Assembly: GCA_002197995.1 (NCBI GenBank)
Contig: NGZR01000003.1
Span: 1,550,001 to 1,614,000 of the forward strand
Reading direction: 5' to 3'
Source: Gaeumannomyces sp. JS-464
Taxonomy: Eukaryota > Ascomycota > Sordariomycetes > Magnaporthales > Magnaporthaceae
DNA length: 64,000 nt
Of the stretch, positions 1-11,210 are shown in pieces. The stretch's first letter is position 1; every line of letters starts with the position of its first letter. The notes below the pieces were generated by a model. That model saw only the letters and a list, made by a program, of their open reading frames with translations. It was not told the origin of the DNA and did no database searches. Position numbers and translations under genes: made by a program.

Positions 1-1420
1 ACCTTCAGGTTCTTCTGGGGCAGCGCGAACACTAACATGCCTCCCGGCATCGGGTGCATACATGGTGGCATCTCCACCAGGCTTGGTCGGTCTTCGACCA
101 CGGGCCGCCGCATCTCAAACCAGATCCACGGATGCGGTCGGTTTCTCAGGTCGGGTCTTTTTATTGCGCCCGGATATAGCATTAGCATTAATTTTATCCA
201 CAGCTTATCGTGGCTGCCAAGTGGCAGACGAACGCACGGCGTATGTATGCCAAGGACTTACATGTTGCCATGATACACCCTGAGGACACCCGAATCAATG
301 GCTTTCAGATCTCTCAGTACCGGGTTTGGGGTCGCAAACAGCGTGGTTGACTGTTCGCGCCACGACGAAGCCGTTGACACCGATTTCTTCATCGGTGGGG
401 CGCCTGGCGAGAAAAGACCGTCGGACCAGCGGCTGAATCCCCCCGGGTCCTTCTTCAGGTCTGCTTCTAGAGAAGGGAACGGGGCCTTGCTTAGCAGCTC
501 GAATCGGAAGCGCTTGCAGTTCACTCGACGAAGCCCTCCCGCCCTCGCAGCCCAGAAGCGCAGGCGATCAAGCAGATCGAGCGGCTTGCCTCCTGGCCCG
601 ATGTTCAGCTCTGCAGGTATCTGGGGCAACTGGAAAGTTATTATATTCAAGGAGCCCGTGGCGGCCGCTAGCCTCTTGGTCGCGAATTGTCTGTTGACTC
701 GCGTGTCAGGAGCACCTCATTCAGGTCTTGGAGGGAAGGAACAGAGGCAAGGGTTGACTTACGATCTGAACCCCCCACCCTGAACTTCTCGCCATATGTC
801 TTGAAGTCGGTGTCCTCCGAATAGGCCTCGCCATCTTCCTCGGCATTGTCGTCCCGAGACTGATGCTGCTGGACCCATTCGGGTTCCCGGGGTGGGAAGA
901 AGGCATTCAGACTCTCGAGCTCGGTGAAGGGACTGTGCCACAGCGGTCTGGCCTGCCCGACGGCGTCGACGCCTGTGAGCGCCATCCCTCCCATCCTCAG
1001 CGGGGCTCTCGTGATGGCAGCGCGTGTTTGCGCTTTCGACGTCTCAAGCTTCTTCTCGCCTATCTGGAGACCCTGCAGCAGCGTCGACATGACATGGTTC
1101 AGCGGGCCGGCCTCGGGGCCTTGCTCCAGTGCGTCTTCATCAGGCCGCTGCTCCTCGCCCGGTGGAGGTGTTGAGTCGGCGCTGGCCGAGCTGTTGGATG
1201 TCTCGTGGTCATCCTTGCCGCGCTTAGCACTCGGGCCATCGCCGGAGCTGAGAGACGTTGGGTCTTGGTCGCTCGGCCGTTTGCGCTTGTCGAGGCCCAT
1301 GGCAACATCGAGCGCAGCCTGCGCGGTCGCGGTCGCCCTCTCGCCGTCGTCGGCCATCGCGATATCCCCATCGCCGCCGCCGCCGGCTATCACCCTCGAT
1401 CTCTCGCCGCCTTCGGCCAT
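1..1420 (-). CDS. Hypothetical nuclear-type protein, 3'-truncated by the window edge
   Basis: The first in-frame ATG is at 1420 and the gene reads out of the window. My model is three exons: 1420-763, 697-262 and 156-1. The donor GTAAGT at 762 joins an acceptor near 698; an alternative acceptor at 716 is also in frame. The second intron, 261-157, has donor GTAAGT, a CTAAT branch point and an AAAAAG acceptor. The N-terminal half is acidic, Ser/Pro-rich and low complexity, with a basic stretch LDKRKRPSDQ and a later AKRGKDD that look like nuclear localisation signals. The second exon encodes a more ordered segment (FQLPQIPAELNIGPGGKPL, then a Leu/Arg-rich helix), and the third continues as WIWFEMRRPVVEDRPSLVEM. 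I do not recognise the family. It is divergent from the aldolase gene, about 1.2 kb away. Confidence 0.72.
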
Positions 1421-2644
1421 GCCTTGAGTGAACGTCAGGTCAGGATAGTAGTTGGGTCTGCGGGAGATAGAGAGGTTGATGGATGGCCGGAGATGGTTCG
1501 CTGTTGTTGGGGAGGTTGAAGGGTTGCGGAAGAGCAAGAAAAGTGAGGTTGTGGGAGGTTGCCTGCCGAGGTGGGGTTGAAGACCGGTCGGTAAAGGGAA
1601 AGAGAGAGTTTTGCTAGCGAGGCGTCGACGACATGGGCATCAATAACGCAAGAAGACTCAGGATACCCTCGAGGAGAATGGCCAGGGCGGAACAGTTCCT
1701 CGAGATTCAGGCATCCAGAGCGGTGGGGTTATGTTGGATACATCACGATACCAGTCTGGTACGAGTCTAGACTGGGTGGTGTTCTCGGGTTTAGCGAGAT
1801 GGTGAAGGTCGGGGGCTGACTGTTTGGCGAGGGCGGAAGCACGTCGAATTTAGGAATATTGAGAGACGATGCTATTAGGTTGAGTATGTAGGCATAGAAC
1901 AGGCGTAGACGATAGTAGTCTATACCTCCAGTGAACATGGATGGCCATATTCTTCGCACGCCTGGCTGAGCTCGATTTTCTAAAAGGACAAATTCCGCAG
2001 AATAACCTTACTATACAGCGGAAAGCCCATCTATGAACGCCCTATCCATAAGGAAAAACGTTGAAGGAATGCCGAGCACCAGTTCCGATTCGGAGAAGCA
2101 ATCAACTTCCATTGCACTTGCACCAGATGCTCTTGTAGGCAAGAACAGCCACCACCAAGGCAGATTCGGCCAATCAGCGCCGCAGCCAAAATTTGAACTG
2201 GCGAGCCCCAACACGCCTGGCCGTAGGCCAGGAAGCAACCAAGAGCCAACTTCACAAGTTTATCACCAAAATATTACACCGACTTGGGGACTCTTGGACG
2301 TCGTCGGATCCTTGTACCGAGAGCCGACCCACCAACCAACCGCTTATAGCGATGTGATGCCTTGATAAGAAACTTGGTTGCCAGCAGCGCCGCCCACCCC
2401 CGCATCTCGGATTTGTACCCGCTCGGCGGGGTGTCGTCGGGATGACCGCGCCCTGTGAATTACAGACTACCATCCATCAACCTTCTTTAGCTTATAACTT
2501 TGCGGCGGCTTGGGTGTATATATGCAGGTAGGCCTACCTAGTCGGACAACGTCAAAGTATACTCCTTTGCGTTCATCTCATGCTGCTCTCCCTTGTGAAC
2601 GGAAAGCCCGCTGTCAACCCATCGCACCGAGAACCTGAACAATC
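1421..2644. other. Divergent intergenic region between the first gene (-) and the aldolase gene (+)
   Basis: About 1.2 kb, presumably containing both promoters. Its base composition is less GC-rich than the flanking exons. The short open frames here (for example 2033-2365 on the plus strand) lack family resemblance and codon bias. The sequence just upstream of 2645 is pyrimidine-rich, as is usual for fungal transcription start regions. I see no RNA gene or element. Confidence 0.5.
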
Positions 2645-3754
2645 ATGGCTCCTTCAGCGATCAACGAGGCCCAGTCGGCAGTCGCCCCGGCTGCCAAGTC
2701 GGCCGGCAAGGCCAAGGAGGAAGCTATGACAGCGTTGAGGGCGATATCGCAGGGCGAGGTGATGCCGGGTGAGAAATGACCTGACAGCAGACACAACAAA
2801 TAAAGGATATTTTTTACTCATAGACTTTCATAGACATCCCCACCTTCCCGACCTTCGCGGCCGAGAGGCGGCACATCCTGGTGCACATGGCAGCCACATT
2901 CCGCAATTGGTCGCGAAACAACTATTCAGAGGGACAGTCCGGCCACATCTCGGTGCGGGACCCAGAGTTCCCAGGGCTCATGTGGATGAACACCATGGGG
3001 CGACACTACGGCATGCTCCGGGCGGGCGACATGGTTGCCATCGACATCGTCACGGGCGCCATCGTGGCCGGACGCCCGAACCCGAGCACGGGCAGGGTGA
3101 CGTCCAACGCGGCGGGCTACTACATCCACTCGGCCGTGCACCGGCACAGGCCCGACATCCACGCCATCTGCCACTGCCACACCGCCGGCGGCCGAGCCTG
3201 GTCCGTCTTTGCCAGGCCGCTGGACATGCTCACGCAGGACGTGTGCAACTTTTACGGCGCTCATGCTGTCTATAAGAAGTACGGCGGTATCGTGTTTGCT
3301 GCCGACGAGGCTAACAACATCGCCGCGGCCCTGGGAGAGAAGAATAAGGGCTTAATCCTGATGAACCAGTGAGACAATCCCCGCAGAGGCACCATCTTTA
3401 TCCGTCGACAGGGAGGCGTTGACTGACCGGTGAGACTTGCACGCGCCCACGCAGTGGCCTCCTCACGGTCGGCTCGACGGTGGACGAGGCCGGGTACATG
3501 TTTGGGCTGCTGGAGCGGTCGTGCGCGATCCAGCTGCAGGTTGAGGCGGCGCTCGCGGGCAACGGCGGGCTCAAGAAGAACATCATCAGCGACGAGGAGC
3601 GGCGCACGCCTTCAAGATGGCGAGCGAGAAGAATGCGCTGTACCGGGAGTTCCAGCCCGAAATCGAGCTCGAGATCGAGGCTGCCGGCGGCGAGGAGGCA
3701 TTGGCCAAGGGGTTCGAGGACCTGGTCATCAACATGGATGCGCCTATTGCCTAG
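2645..3754 (+). CDS. Class II aldolase/adducin domain protein, one single-base frame break
   Basis: The exons are 2645-2768, 2834-3368 and 3455-3754. Both introns (65 and 86 bp) have GTGAGA donors, CTGAC branch points and YAG acceptors. The product (about 319 aa once the frame is followed) shows the class II aldolase fold: an N-terminal linker, [20 protein letters not shown], then GHISVRDPE, the Zn-site motif HAICHCHT, and the distal histidine in MNHGLLTVGS. This matches fungal members of the family, a Zn-dependent aldolase/epimerase-like fold also found in non-catalytic adducin heads. The substrate cannot be read from sequence. After ...IISDEE (3599) the frame jumps. The downstream text [18 protein letters not shown] is in another frame and reaches the natural stop at 3752-3754, which fits one missing G in GAGGAG(G)CGGCG. 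It is either a consensus error or a C-terminal truncating mutation. Confidence 0.9.
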
Positions 3755-4920
3755 ACAGGTAAGTATATGTTTGTTTTTGTGCCTACCGATTCATATAAGT
3801 TGGCACAAAGGCAAAATTAGAGATGTGCTGTTGATGAGAAGGAGGCCCAAAGATGACATGCAGGTCCATGTTTGTAAAGTTTGCCTTTTTTTTTAACAAC
3901 GATGACGAAAAGCATTCTTCTGGCGTGCTGCCTTCCAAGTATCTTACGGAATCCAAGGCAGGTGCTATTTGTTTATACTTTGCCAAAAATGGTTGACTAC
4001 CAACGACGCACCGTGCGACGGGCAGCAGAGTCACCGTTCAGCTCGACTCAAGAACCATCAGTCTAACTCTTGATTGAGCTTTTGACCCCTCGATGCATTT
4101 TCAAACTTGATCTCGAACAACGCACCGTTCCGAGGATACACAAGCAAGGCACGGCCAGCCCGCCGACGCCAGAGAACAAACATTTCGTCCAGAATAAGAA
4201 CGAGCAGGACCCTTCAAATCATCCGAGAATTTTCTCTGATCAACCATCTGCAACAGTCCGGCGCGAACCAGCCAGTGTTCTGCTCTGCAGGGCATCTCCA
4301 TGCTCTAGCACTGCACCAGTCATGTCCTACTCGAGTTTGAGATACCCTACGGAGCGTATCCCAGGTCATCCATTGAATCTTCCCGGGTAGTCTGAGCCTC
4401 TTGAAACGGATGCTCGCCACGCAGCTGGGTCCAACTTCGATCGCTCGGCCCGGCTTTCGCTCCCGTCAGGCCGCATCGCTAGACTCGAGACGCTGCTCGC
4501 CCCGGCTCGCTGCTCTGTCTTTGCATGCGCCGGGATAGCGGCCAGAGCAGAGCCATGTCCATGCACAGCCATGTTACAAGTTTATCCTCCCAGGACCATG
4601 TCTTCGGATTCGCTGATGCTCCTGTTAGGCAACGCCTTCTTGTTTCTCAAGCAAAAAGAAACAGTGACACCCAACCCATCAATCACAACACGTTCGAAAC
4701 CAACCAGTGTGGTATTTCCATAGTGCTATTTCCGCTTAGTCTCCCTACTCCTTCCTCCCCTTCTACCGCCTGGCCTGGTGTCGCCATCAGCACCCTCCTG
4801 GAGCACGCCCCTGAGCCTTCGTGGTTGATCTCATGTTGCAATAACGACTTTACTTGTCCAGTCCACCTCAAGACTTCTAGCAGCCTCATCACTTCACAAA
4901 AGCTTGTCCTCTTCCCGAAG
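3755..4920 (+). other. Intergenic region between the aldolase and acyltransferase genes
   Basis: About 1.2 kb containing the aldolase 3' UTR (T-rich around 3885-3895) and the acyltransferase promoter. Open frames such as 4070-4390 and 4525-5154 run across it without recognisable domains. The last part of the longer one simply overlaps the true first exon that begins at 4921. I see nothing else of note. Confidence 0.4.
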
Positions 4921-6635
4921 ATGAGCGGTTCCAGCTCAACGACGAGTGCGGCCCAAAGGGCAATACGAGACGAAGAGAAGGCATCGCTGCTACGGGACGA
5001 CAAGACCTTGTCCGATATCGAGAGCGACGCGGGGAGGGCCGAGATCGAGACCAGATTCTCGCTGCCTCACGGGCGAGGTCGTGGCTCGCGGCTGTCGGGG
5101 CCTGCGCCAGCAACAACCTCATCCGAGCCCCTCCCTGGCGCACTGCGGCCGTGAGGGCCGTGTTCTTCCTCGTGCCGAGCTTCCTGTGCCATCACACCCC
5201 CGCCGTGACCTCGACCAGGGACTTCCGGCGCCGGACCAGGATGGATCACCTCGGCCCGACGTCCTATCTCGACGGCATGCGTGGTATCGCCGCCTTTGTT
5301 GTCTTCCTCTGTCACTACTTTTACACGTGCTTCCGCATTGCCGAGGGCTGGGGCTACAACGGCAACTCCAGCATTCTCACACTCCCCATATTCAGGCTAT
5401 GGTGTCAGGGGCCGCCTATGGTTGCTGTGTTCTTCGTCGTTTCGGGCTACGCGCTCTCCATCAAGCCGCTTAGGCTTGCGCACGCTGCGGCCAAGTCACG
5501 GCGGTTGCCTTCGACGCCATCCCTTCCGTCCTCGTCGCCCTCGCCGTTGGAGGAGTTCTCGGCCACCATGTCATCCTTCATTTTCCGCCGTTTCTTCCGC
5601 CTGTTCCTGCCCACGGCGATCTCAACCTTGATGGTCGTGGCGCTGCTGCAGCTAGGTGTCTATGAGTGGACGCGCGACTTCGCCTACGACGAAAGGTTTA
5701 TACGCAACGTGCAGGAGCTACACCCGGAGCGGCTGGGCTCACTGAGCCTCCAACTGCGGGATTGGGCGAGGGCCATGTTTGAGTTCGTCCATGTCTGGGA
5801 CTTCGAACTGTTTGGCGGTAGCACAGCTTACGATGTGCATCTTTGGACTATCCCCGTCGAATTTCGCTGCTCTATGATTCTTTTCGCGACACTGGTCGGG
5901 GTCGGCCGGCTACGCGCCTGGGTCCGCCTGCCAGTGTTTGTAATCCTTGCTCTGTTTTGCTACCACTCCGGTAGATGGGATATGCTCCTGTTTTATTGCG
6001 GCGCCATCCTCGCTGAGCTCGACCTTATACGCAACGCCGAGACGAAGCCCCATATAACTGCTATGCTGGTTCAGCCCACGGACGAACGGACGGGCAACGA
6101 CACGGCCCTGGACAGCAACCGCCGCCAGCGTGGGCGGACTTGCGTATCGTTCTGGTGGCTTGTCGGCATCGCTGCGCTCTACCTGATGTCCCAGCCAGAC
6201 TTTGGCTCACAGGAGACGCCAGGGTGGGTGTTCCTGTCGCGCCTGGTGCCCGAGTACTGGGCAGACAGCTACCGGTACTGGCAGTCGGTCGGGGCCGTGC
6301 TGCTCGTGGCGTCGGTGGCGCGCCTGCCCAGCTGGCAGGCGCTGTTCAACCTGGCGCCCTTGCAGTACCTTGGCCGCATCAGCTACGCCCTTTACCTGAT
6401 GCATGGCCCAGTGCTGCATACGGCCGGCTACCTGATCGAGATGCGGACCTTCGCCATCACCACGGCCGGAGGGCAGATGATCACCGACCGGGGATACGTT
6501 ACTGGCTTTGCGTTAGGGGCCGCTTTTATCGTGCCCATTGTTGTTTGGGCCGCTGATGTGTTTTGGCGCGCCGTCGATGCGCCGGTGGTTCGGTTTGCTA
6601 GGAGGCTGGAGGCAGCGTGCTCGGTCTCGGGATGA
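4921..6635 (+). CDS. Acyltransferase 3 family membrane protein
   Basis: A multi-pass membrane acyltransferase of the type-3 family (O-acetyltransferases of sugars, lipids or secondary metabolites). The diagnostic start of the domain is PTSYLDGMRGIAAFVVF, followed by the FLCHYFYTCF segment, about ten hydrophobic helices, a Phe/Arg-rich block FIFRRFFRLFLPTA, the HLWTIPVEF motif, and YLGRISYALYLMHGPV near the end. The ATG at 4921 gives a hydrophilic Ser/Glu-rich N-terminus. A 68-bp intron (5151-5218, donor GTGAGG, acceptor GACCAG) joins it in frame to the domain and gives 548 aa. However, the same 68 bp are open in the downstream frame and encode a hydrophobic FFLVPSFL segment typical of this family just ahead of the YLDG motif. 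An alternative is that they are coding and one base is missing upstream. The substrate is unknown. Confidence 0.88.
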
Positions 6636-7107
6636 TTACTGGCAGATTGTGTCCTTTCATCTCTTCCGGGACTATTTTGAAGCCTTGTTCATATCAGTCC
6701 CGGCTGCATTTTATGACCTCTAACTTTTCTACGAGGACTTGTGTGCTTTTGCAAAAGGCAAAATGCCGCCTGCTCCAAGCTTCCCCAGTGACACACCGGG
6801 CCATTCCACGGCTACTTCATGACAGTGCCATTTCAGGGGTAGTATACAGTGTGGTCGTTAGCACATATATCGGCCGGCTTGTTGCCTAGGTCCTTTCCCC
6901 CTCTGTTTCCGTTCTCTTCTTCGTTGATCCCTTTAGCTATTTTCATGTTTCCTTTTTAAGAGTTAGATATTCGAAAAAAGCGGCCTCAGGCTAAGATCTT
7001 GCTACTTGGGCGAGGTTCAAACACTGATACTCTCTACATAGTATCTAATGACACCGTGTCACGAAGGGTAACCGACACGTGGCCGCTCGTGATACAATCA
7101 AAACCAA
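6636..7107. other. Convergent 3' intergenic region
   Basis: About 470 bp between the stop codons of the acyltransferase (+) and the 621-aa gene (-). It is AT-richer than the exons, with TTTTTAAGAG and GATATTCG stretches that could hold polyadenylation signals for either gene. I see no coding potential. Confidence 0.4.
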
Positions 7108-8973
7108 TCATGGAGAGTCAGAATCGGACCCGTCGCCGGCCAAGAAGGCTGTCAGCTTGCTGAGCGTCTCCTCGGTCGACGCGGCCGAGGAGCCGTGCCG
7201 GCGGAAGTTTGCGCGCAGCGGCATGACCATGGCGGACCGGTGCGCGACGGCCGCGGGGTTCCAGGGCGTGACGGGCGGCGGCGGTGTGGGGAAGGCCGCG
7301 AGCCCAGCCTCGCTCCCGACGTGCCCAGCGCTGCTGCAGCACTGGGCGCAGCTTGTGTTGTTTCTACCGCCCATGGGCATGTTGGACATGGCGGCTTGCT
7401 GCTGCTGATTCTGCTGCCGCTGCTGCTGCCAGAAGGCGCGCTCTTGGGCCGCCCTCGCCTTCAGCCACCGGGCCTCGTCCTGCTGCTGCGAGTACTCGTC
7501 CATCTCGTCGTCCGGGATGAAGAGGGTCGCCCGCACGCCCTCCCAGAAGGCCTTGGACTCGGCCAGCGAGCGCCACCGCGGCGTGCCGTTGCCGTTGCTG
7601 CTCCTGTCGCCGTCGTCGACCGGGGCCAGTGATGAGGCGGCGGAAGATGAGTAAGATGCGGGTTTCCTCTCGACTGCACGGGGATCGCTAGGGACTGAAG
7701 GGCCACGGCCTCGACTATACTCCTGCTCTCGGCCCGCCTCCGCCGTCGGGGCAGGACCGCCGTCGCCGCGTTTCGCCCTCGCGGGATCCGTCTCCTCTCT
7801 GTTACCCCGCCCTTTGGTGCCGGTCTTTGGGTCTTGTGCCTTGATCTGGGACTCATAATGACGCCTCCGGACACCTTGGGAGCTGCTTTTGCTATCGATC
7901 TCCCGGGGACGCTCCTTGGGCATGACGGCATCGCCGCCGCTGGCAGTAGAGCTGCCGGTCTTGGTGCTGTTGAGCCCGGGCTTGGCGGAGCCGGCGTCGA
8001 CGTTGGCGGCGGCACCGCCATCTTTGCTTCCGAGGCTGATGCCAAACACGTCGAGGGCGGACTTTTTGGCCTTGAGCCAGCCCGCGCTTCCTTGCTTCTG
8101 CTGCTTCTGCTGCTGCGGGACGGCTGCATCCTTCGTAACTGCTGCTGCTTTCTGGCCGGCCCCGTTGTCGTCGCCGTCCAGACGCCGGGCCAGCGGGCGG
8201 TTGTTGAAGTGCTCCCTGTGCTGCAGGGAGGCGAGCGAGTATTCGGGTGGCCGCCGCCGCTTGGCCTGCCCTCTTCTGGACGACGATGGTGACGACTCCG
8301 TTGCTACTGGGGTTTTGTTGTCTAGTGTAGTGATGGCCGACACCAGGGGATCAACGGGCTGTGGCGGCACTGCTGCTGTCGCTGACGCCGTGTCATCATA
8401 GCAGCGACGGAAGCCGCCATTGCGACGGGCATCTTGCTGCTCATTTTTCGGCGGTGGCGGCGGCCTCGCGGTAGGCGTGGCCGGCGGCAGCGGAAAGCGG
8501 CGGTGGCGGGCCTGGGCAACAGCAGCGCCGTCTCCTCTCCTGGGCGATGGCGGCATCGTCGTTGCTCCCTGGTCCTCCTCACTTTTGTCTTTTGCTGCTG
8601 CCGCTGCTCCTGCTGCTGCTCCCGCTGCTTCCTCTCCCTTGTCGGTGCTGGCGGCGGGTTTGTTGCTGGTGCCAGTGCTGCCGCCGCCCGACTTCTCGAT
8701 CCGGCTGACGAGGTCGCGGACGTTCAGCGGCCTGCCCTTGGCGTTCTCGGGCGTCGACGGGGTCGCCCCTCCGGAGGCGGCCGGGGTGACTGTGGTCGAT
8801 GGTGATGGCGGAGCTGGCCTCGGTCTCTCGAGCCGGATGCGGCGGCCTTGCTTGCCGGGGCTGAAGACGGAGAAGCCGCTGGGGCGGATCTTGCGGTCCA
8901 TGATGCTGGAGCGAGGCCGCTCCTTTTTAGCCGCAGGGCTGCTATTGCCGTCCGCGTCGTCATGGCCATTCAT
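7108..8973 (-). CDS. Hypothetical disordered protein, 621 aa
   Basis: One uninterrupted exon from ATG 8973 to stop 7108. Almost the whole protein is low complexity (Ser, Pro, Ala, Gly, Gln, Lys, Arg). Three more ordered islands stand out: an N-terminal basic block MDRKIRPSGFSVFSPGKQG, a short helix NVRDLVSRIEKSG, and near the C-terminus the segment SLAESKAFWEGVRATLFIPD, followed by DEMDEYSQQQDEARWLKARA and a Gln-rich stretch. A small CAQCC motif and an acidic tail end the chain. I do not recognise the family. The basic islands and absence of membrane segments suggest a nuclear or scaffold role, but that is inference. Unlike most long genes here, it contains no frame break. Confidence 0.8.
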   Translation of the reverse strand: MNGHDDADGNSSPAAKKERPRSSIMDRKIRPSGFSVFSPGKQGRRIRLERPRPAPPSPSTTVTPAASGGATPSTPENAKGRPLNVRDLVSRIEKSGGGSTGTSNKPAASTDKGEEAAGAAAGAAAAAKDKSEEDQGATTMPPSPRRGDGAAVAQARHRRFPLPPATPTARPPPPPKNEQQDARRNGGFRRCYDDTASATAAVPPQPVDPLVSAITTLDNKTPVATESSPSSSRRGQAKRRRPPEYSLASLQHREHFNNRPLARRLDGDDNGAGQKAAAVTKDAAVPQQQKQQKQGSAGWLKAKKSALDVFGISLGSKDGGAAANVDAGSAKPGLNSTKTGSSTASGGDAVMPKERPREIDSKSSSQGVRRRHYESQIKAQDPKTGTKGRGNREETDPARAKRGDGGPAPTAEAGREQEYSRGRGPSVPSDPRAVERKPASYSSSAASSLAPVDDGDRSSNGNGTPRWRSLAESKAFWEGVRATLFIPDDEMDEYSQQQDEARWLKARAAQERAFWQQQRQQNQQQQAAMSNMPMGGRNNTSCAQCCSSAGHVGSEAGLAAFPTPPPPVTPWNPAAVAHRSAMVMPLRANFRRHGSSAASTEETLSKLTAFLAGDGSDSDSP

Positions 8974-9089
8974 TGTTGGAGGTGCTTCAAGGGATCAGGG
9001 AAGTGTGAGTGAATGTGACAGGCCTTGACGTGGATTAATGCTTTTTCTTCGCTTGACTGTCTCTTTGGGTCAGATATCCAGTTGGGGGA

Positions 9090-9115
9090 TTTTTTTTTTT
9101 TTTTTTTTTTTTTTT
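9090..9115 (+). repeat. Poly-T tract, 26 nt
   Basis: Uninterrupted T26 on the plus strand, about 115 bp upstream of the start codon of the 621-aa minus-strand gene, so poly-A in that gene's 5' region. Possibly a nucleosome-excluding promoter element; also a typical site for length error. Confidence 0.85.
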
Positions 9116-9461
9116 GGAGCGTGTGGGAGGTGTCCAAAGCAAACATGGATGGATTCTAGTTGACTCGACTGGGCTTTTGTGATCTAACTGTCTTGTGGAG
9201 AGGTGAGGTCTGAGTGAGGTGAGCGTGAGAGGAGCTTCGGTTTGTTCAACGACAAGACTTTGGCGGGAAAGACACAAGGAACCTGGGGCACCTGCTCAGG
9301 GGACTGCATCACATCGTCATCCGCCATCCCAGTCATGGGAAATGTCAACCATTATCTCATTCTGGGACTCAAGAGAGCAGCGAGTAATTAATTACATTAA
9401 CTTTGCAGGTCTTGGACATGACCGCATTATCCACCTCTTTCTCACCCTCGTCAATTTCACT

Positions 9462-10239
9462 TTACAAAAGCACAGCCAGGGCACCAATCAGACCGGCAAT
9501 AGCACCACCAACCACAGGCACGGCCGCGTCGCCAGCAAGAGCCCTAGACGAGGTGGTCTGCGGGCTGCCGTTGCTGCCTCCGGAGCCCGGGCCCGAACCA
9601 GAGCCAGAGCCAGAGTCAGGACCGGCGCCAGAGCCCGACGAGCCGCCCGTGGTCGCAGGGGAGCTCGACTGGGTGCCTGTAGGCTTCACCGTTGAGAAGA
9701 CGGAGCCGGCGGAGCCCGTCTTGGCCGCGCCCGAGCCGCTGGCACCCGTCTTGGTGGCGCCCGACGTCGGCTTGACGGAGCCGCCGCCCGTCGCCGTCGC
9801 CGCTGCGTTGCAGCCCGCCGAGAGGAGGGACGAAGCCAGGGCGGTAGGGCAGACGATGGGGAGGCAGGTCCTGTGGCTTGGGTGTCAGCATGTTGCATAT
9901 ATATATATGCACACGCACACGCACACCCACACACACCAGCAGCTGTTGTTGTTGTTGTTGTTTACCGATGAAGAGGGGAGAATAAACTCACTTGATTAGG
10001 ACCGAAGACAGCGCGCAGCCGCACGACTCCTGGCTGTCCTTGCAGTTGGGGACGATGGACGTGATGGCGCTCAAGTAGCAGCCCTCGTACGACATCATCT
10101 GGGCCGCGACCGTCGTGGTGCAGACGGACCAGATGGCGTCGTCGAGGCCCGAGTCCCTGCCGGCGCGGGGCAGCAACAGGTTGGCCTCGACGGCGAGGGC
10201 GCCCAGGGCGAGGAGGACGATGCTGCTGCGGAGAGCCAT
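9462..10239 (-). CDS. CFEM-like cysteine-rich GPI-anchored protein
   Basis: Two exons (10239-9992 and 9870-9462) separated by a 121-bp intron with donor GTGAGT and acceptor CACAG give 218 aa. The N-terminus MALRSSIVLLALGALAVEA is a signal peptide. Eight cysteines follow at about residues 40, 54, 66, 73, 75, 85, 90 and 103. From the second cysteine on, the spacing fits the CFEM consensus: x11, then C-x-D-x4-C-x-C, x9, C-x4-C. The Asp is at residue 68, where haem-binding CFEM proteins carry it. The first gap (x13) and last gap (x12) deviate from the consensus. A Ser/Gly/Pro/Thr-rich stalk with GSGSGSG runs follows, and the last 25 residues (PVVGGAIAGLIGALAVLL) are a hydrophobic GPI-attachment tail. 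Likely at the cell surface, with a possible role in haem/iron uptake or adhesion. Confidence 0.88.
9896..9962. repeat. Compound microsatellite inside the CFEM-like gene intron
   Basis: A (TA)n run, then an imperfect (AC)n run, then (GTT)n lie back to back within the 121-bp intron. They account for about half of the intron length, between its donor at 9991 and acceptor at 9871. Confidence 0.8.
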
Positions 10240-11210
10240 TGTTGACGTTGCTGCGTTTGAGTATCCGTCAAGGAAGGAAGGACAAGAATACTGGCTATGG
10301 CGGCGAGACTATTGGCCTTGGAGCGAGGCTAGCCCGGGATGCGAGAGAGAGAAAAGAAAGATGGTGGTGGTGAAGAGGCAAGAAGACAGACTTGTTTGCG
10401 ACAAACGGCTGCCAAGGGGCACAGCTATTTATCTCCAGCAAACGGGACAAAGAACGGGCAACCTAACGGGAGAGCGATCGGCCGGGCTAGAAGCTGGAAA
10501 ATTAACCATAACCTCCCCAACACCAACACAGCCTAGCGGTGTCACGATGAGCCGTGGCGCTGAAGAGCGTCGGGCCAGGCAGACGCCTCAACTGAGAGGC
10601 TAGCGCCAAGCCATGGCGATATTTCCCAGGATCCGGCCGTGGCTGGACGAATTGGGCACCCCTACTGGTCCAGCCGCGGGCGCCAGCTCCTGGCCAGCCG
10701 AAATCAGCTCGCTGGCCCAACACGGCCCGGTGGCGTGCGCTATGGGTAGGGCGGGCTCTTTTTAGTCGCTGCAGTGGTCTTATGGCTGATGCTGGTCTGG
10801 GCGGTGGAGGAGAGGCAACCCGCAAACAGCATGCTGACGGCGTTGAAAGGCCTGAACAAACAAACGGAGACATGCACAATCGGTTCTGGCACAATTTTTT
10901 CAAAGGAAAAAAGACCAAAAGTCTGGTGAGATTTGTCGTGATTCGTACAGCACGAGCATAGCAGCCCGAAATACATGGATCGCATGTACTAAGATTCCTT
11001 CGCGTTTTCCCTGCCCAAGTCCATCCACGAGACCCGCCCTGAACACCGAGGTGCGCCGGTAAACTTCGCATCATCTCTAAAGAAAACAAATGAAAAGAAC
11101 ATAAAGATCGTAGACTCAAATAATGATCGTTGAATCAAGAGATCGTAGAATAAAATAAAGAAAGATCGTAGCATCATCAAACCTGGTATTCAACCCCTTA
11201 ATTCTGTTAG
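10240..11210. other. Intergenic region upstream of the CFEM-like gene
   Basis: About 1 kb between the start of the CFEM-like gene and the 3' end of the F-box gene, both on the minus strand. An AT-rich part (11050-11210) with repeated GATCGTAGA-like words sits just beyond the F-box stop codon and probably is its 3' UTR. The long minus-strand open frame 10502-11119 has no domain or coding bias and is not called. Confidence 0.4.
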
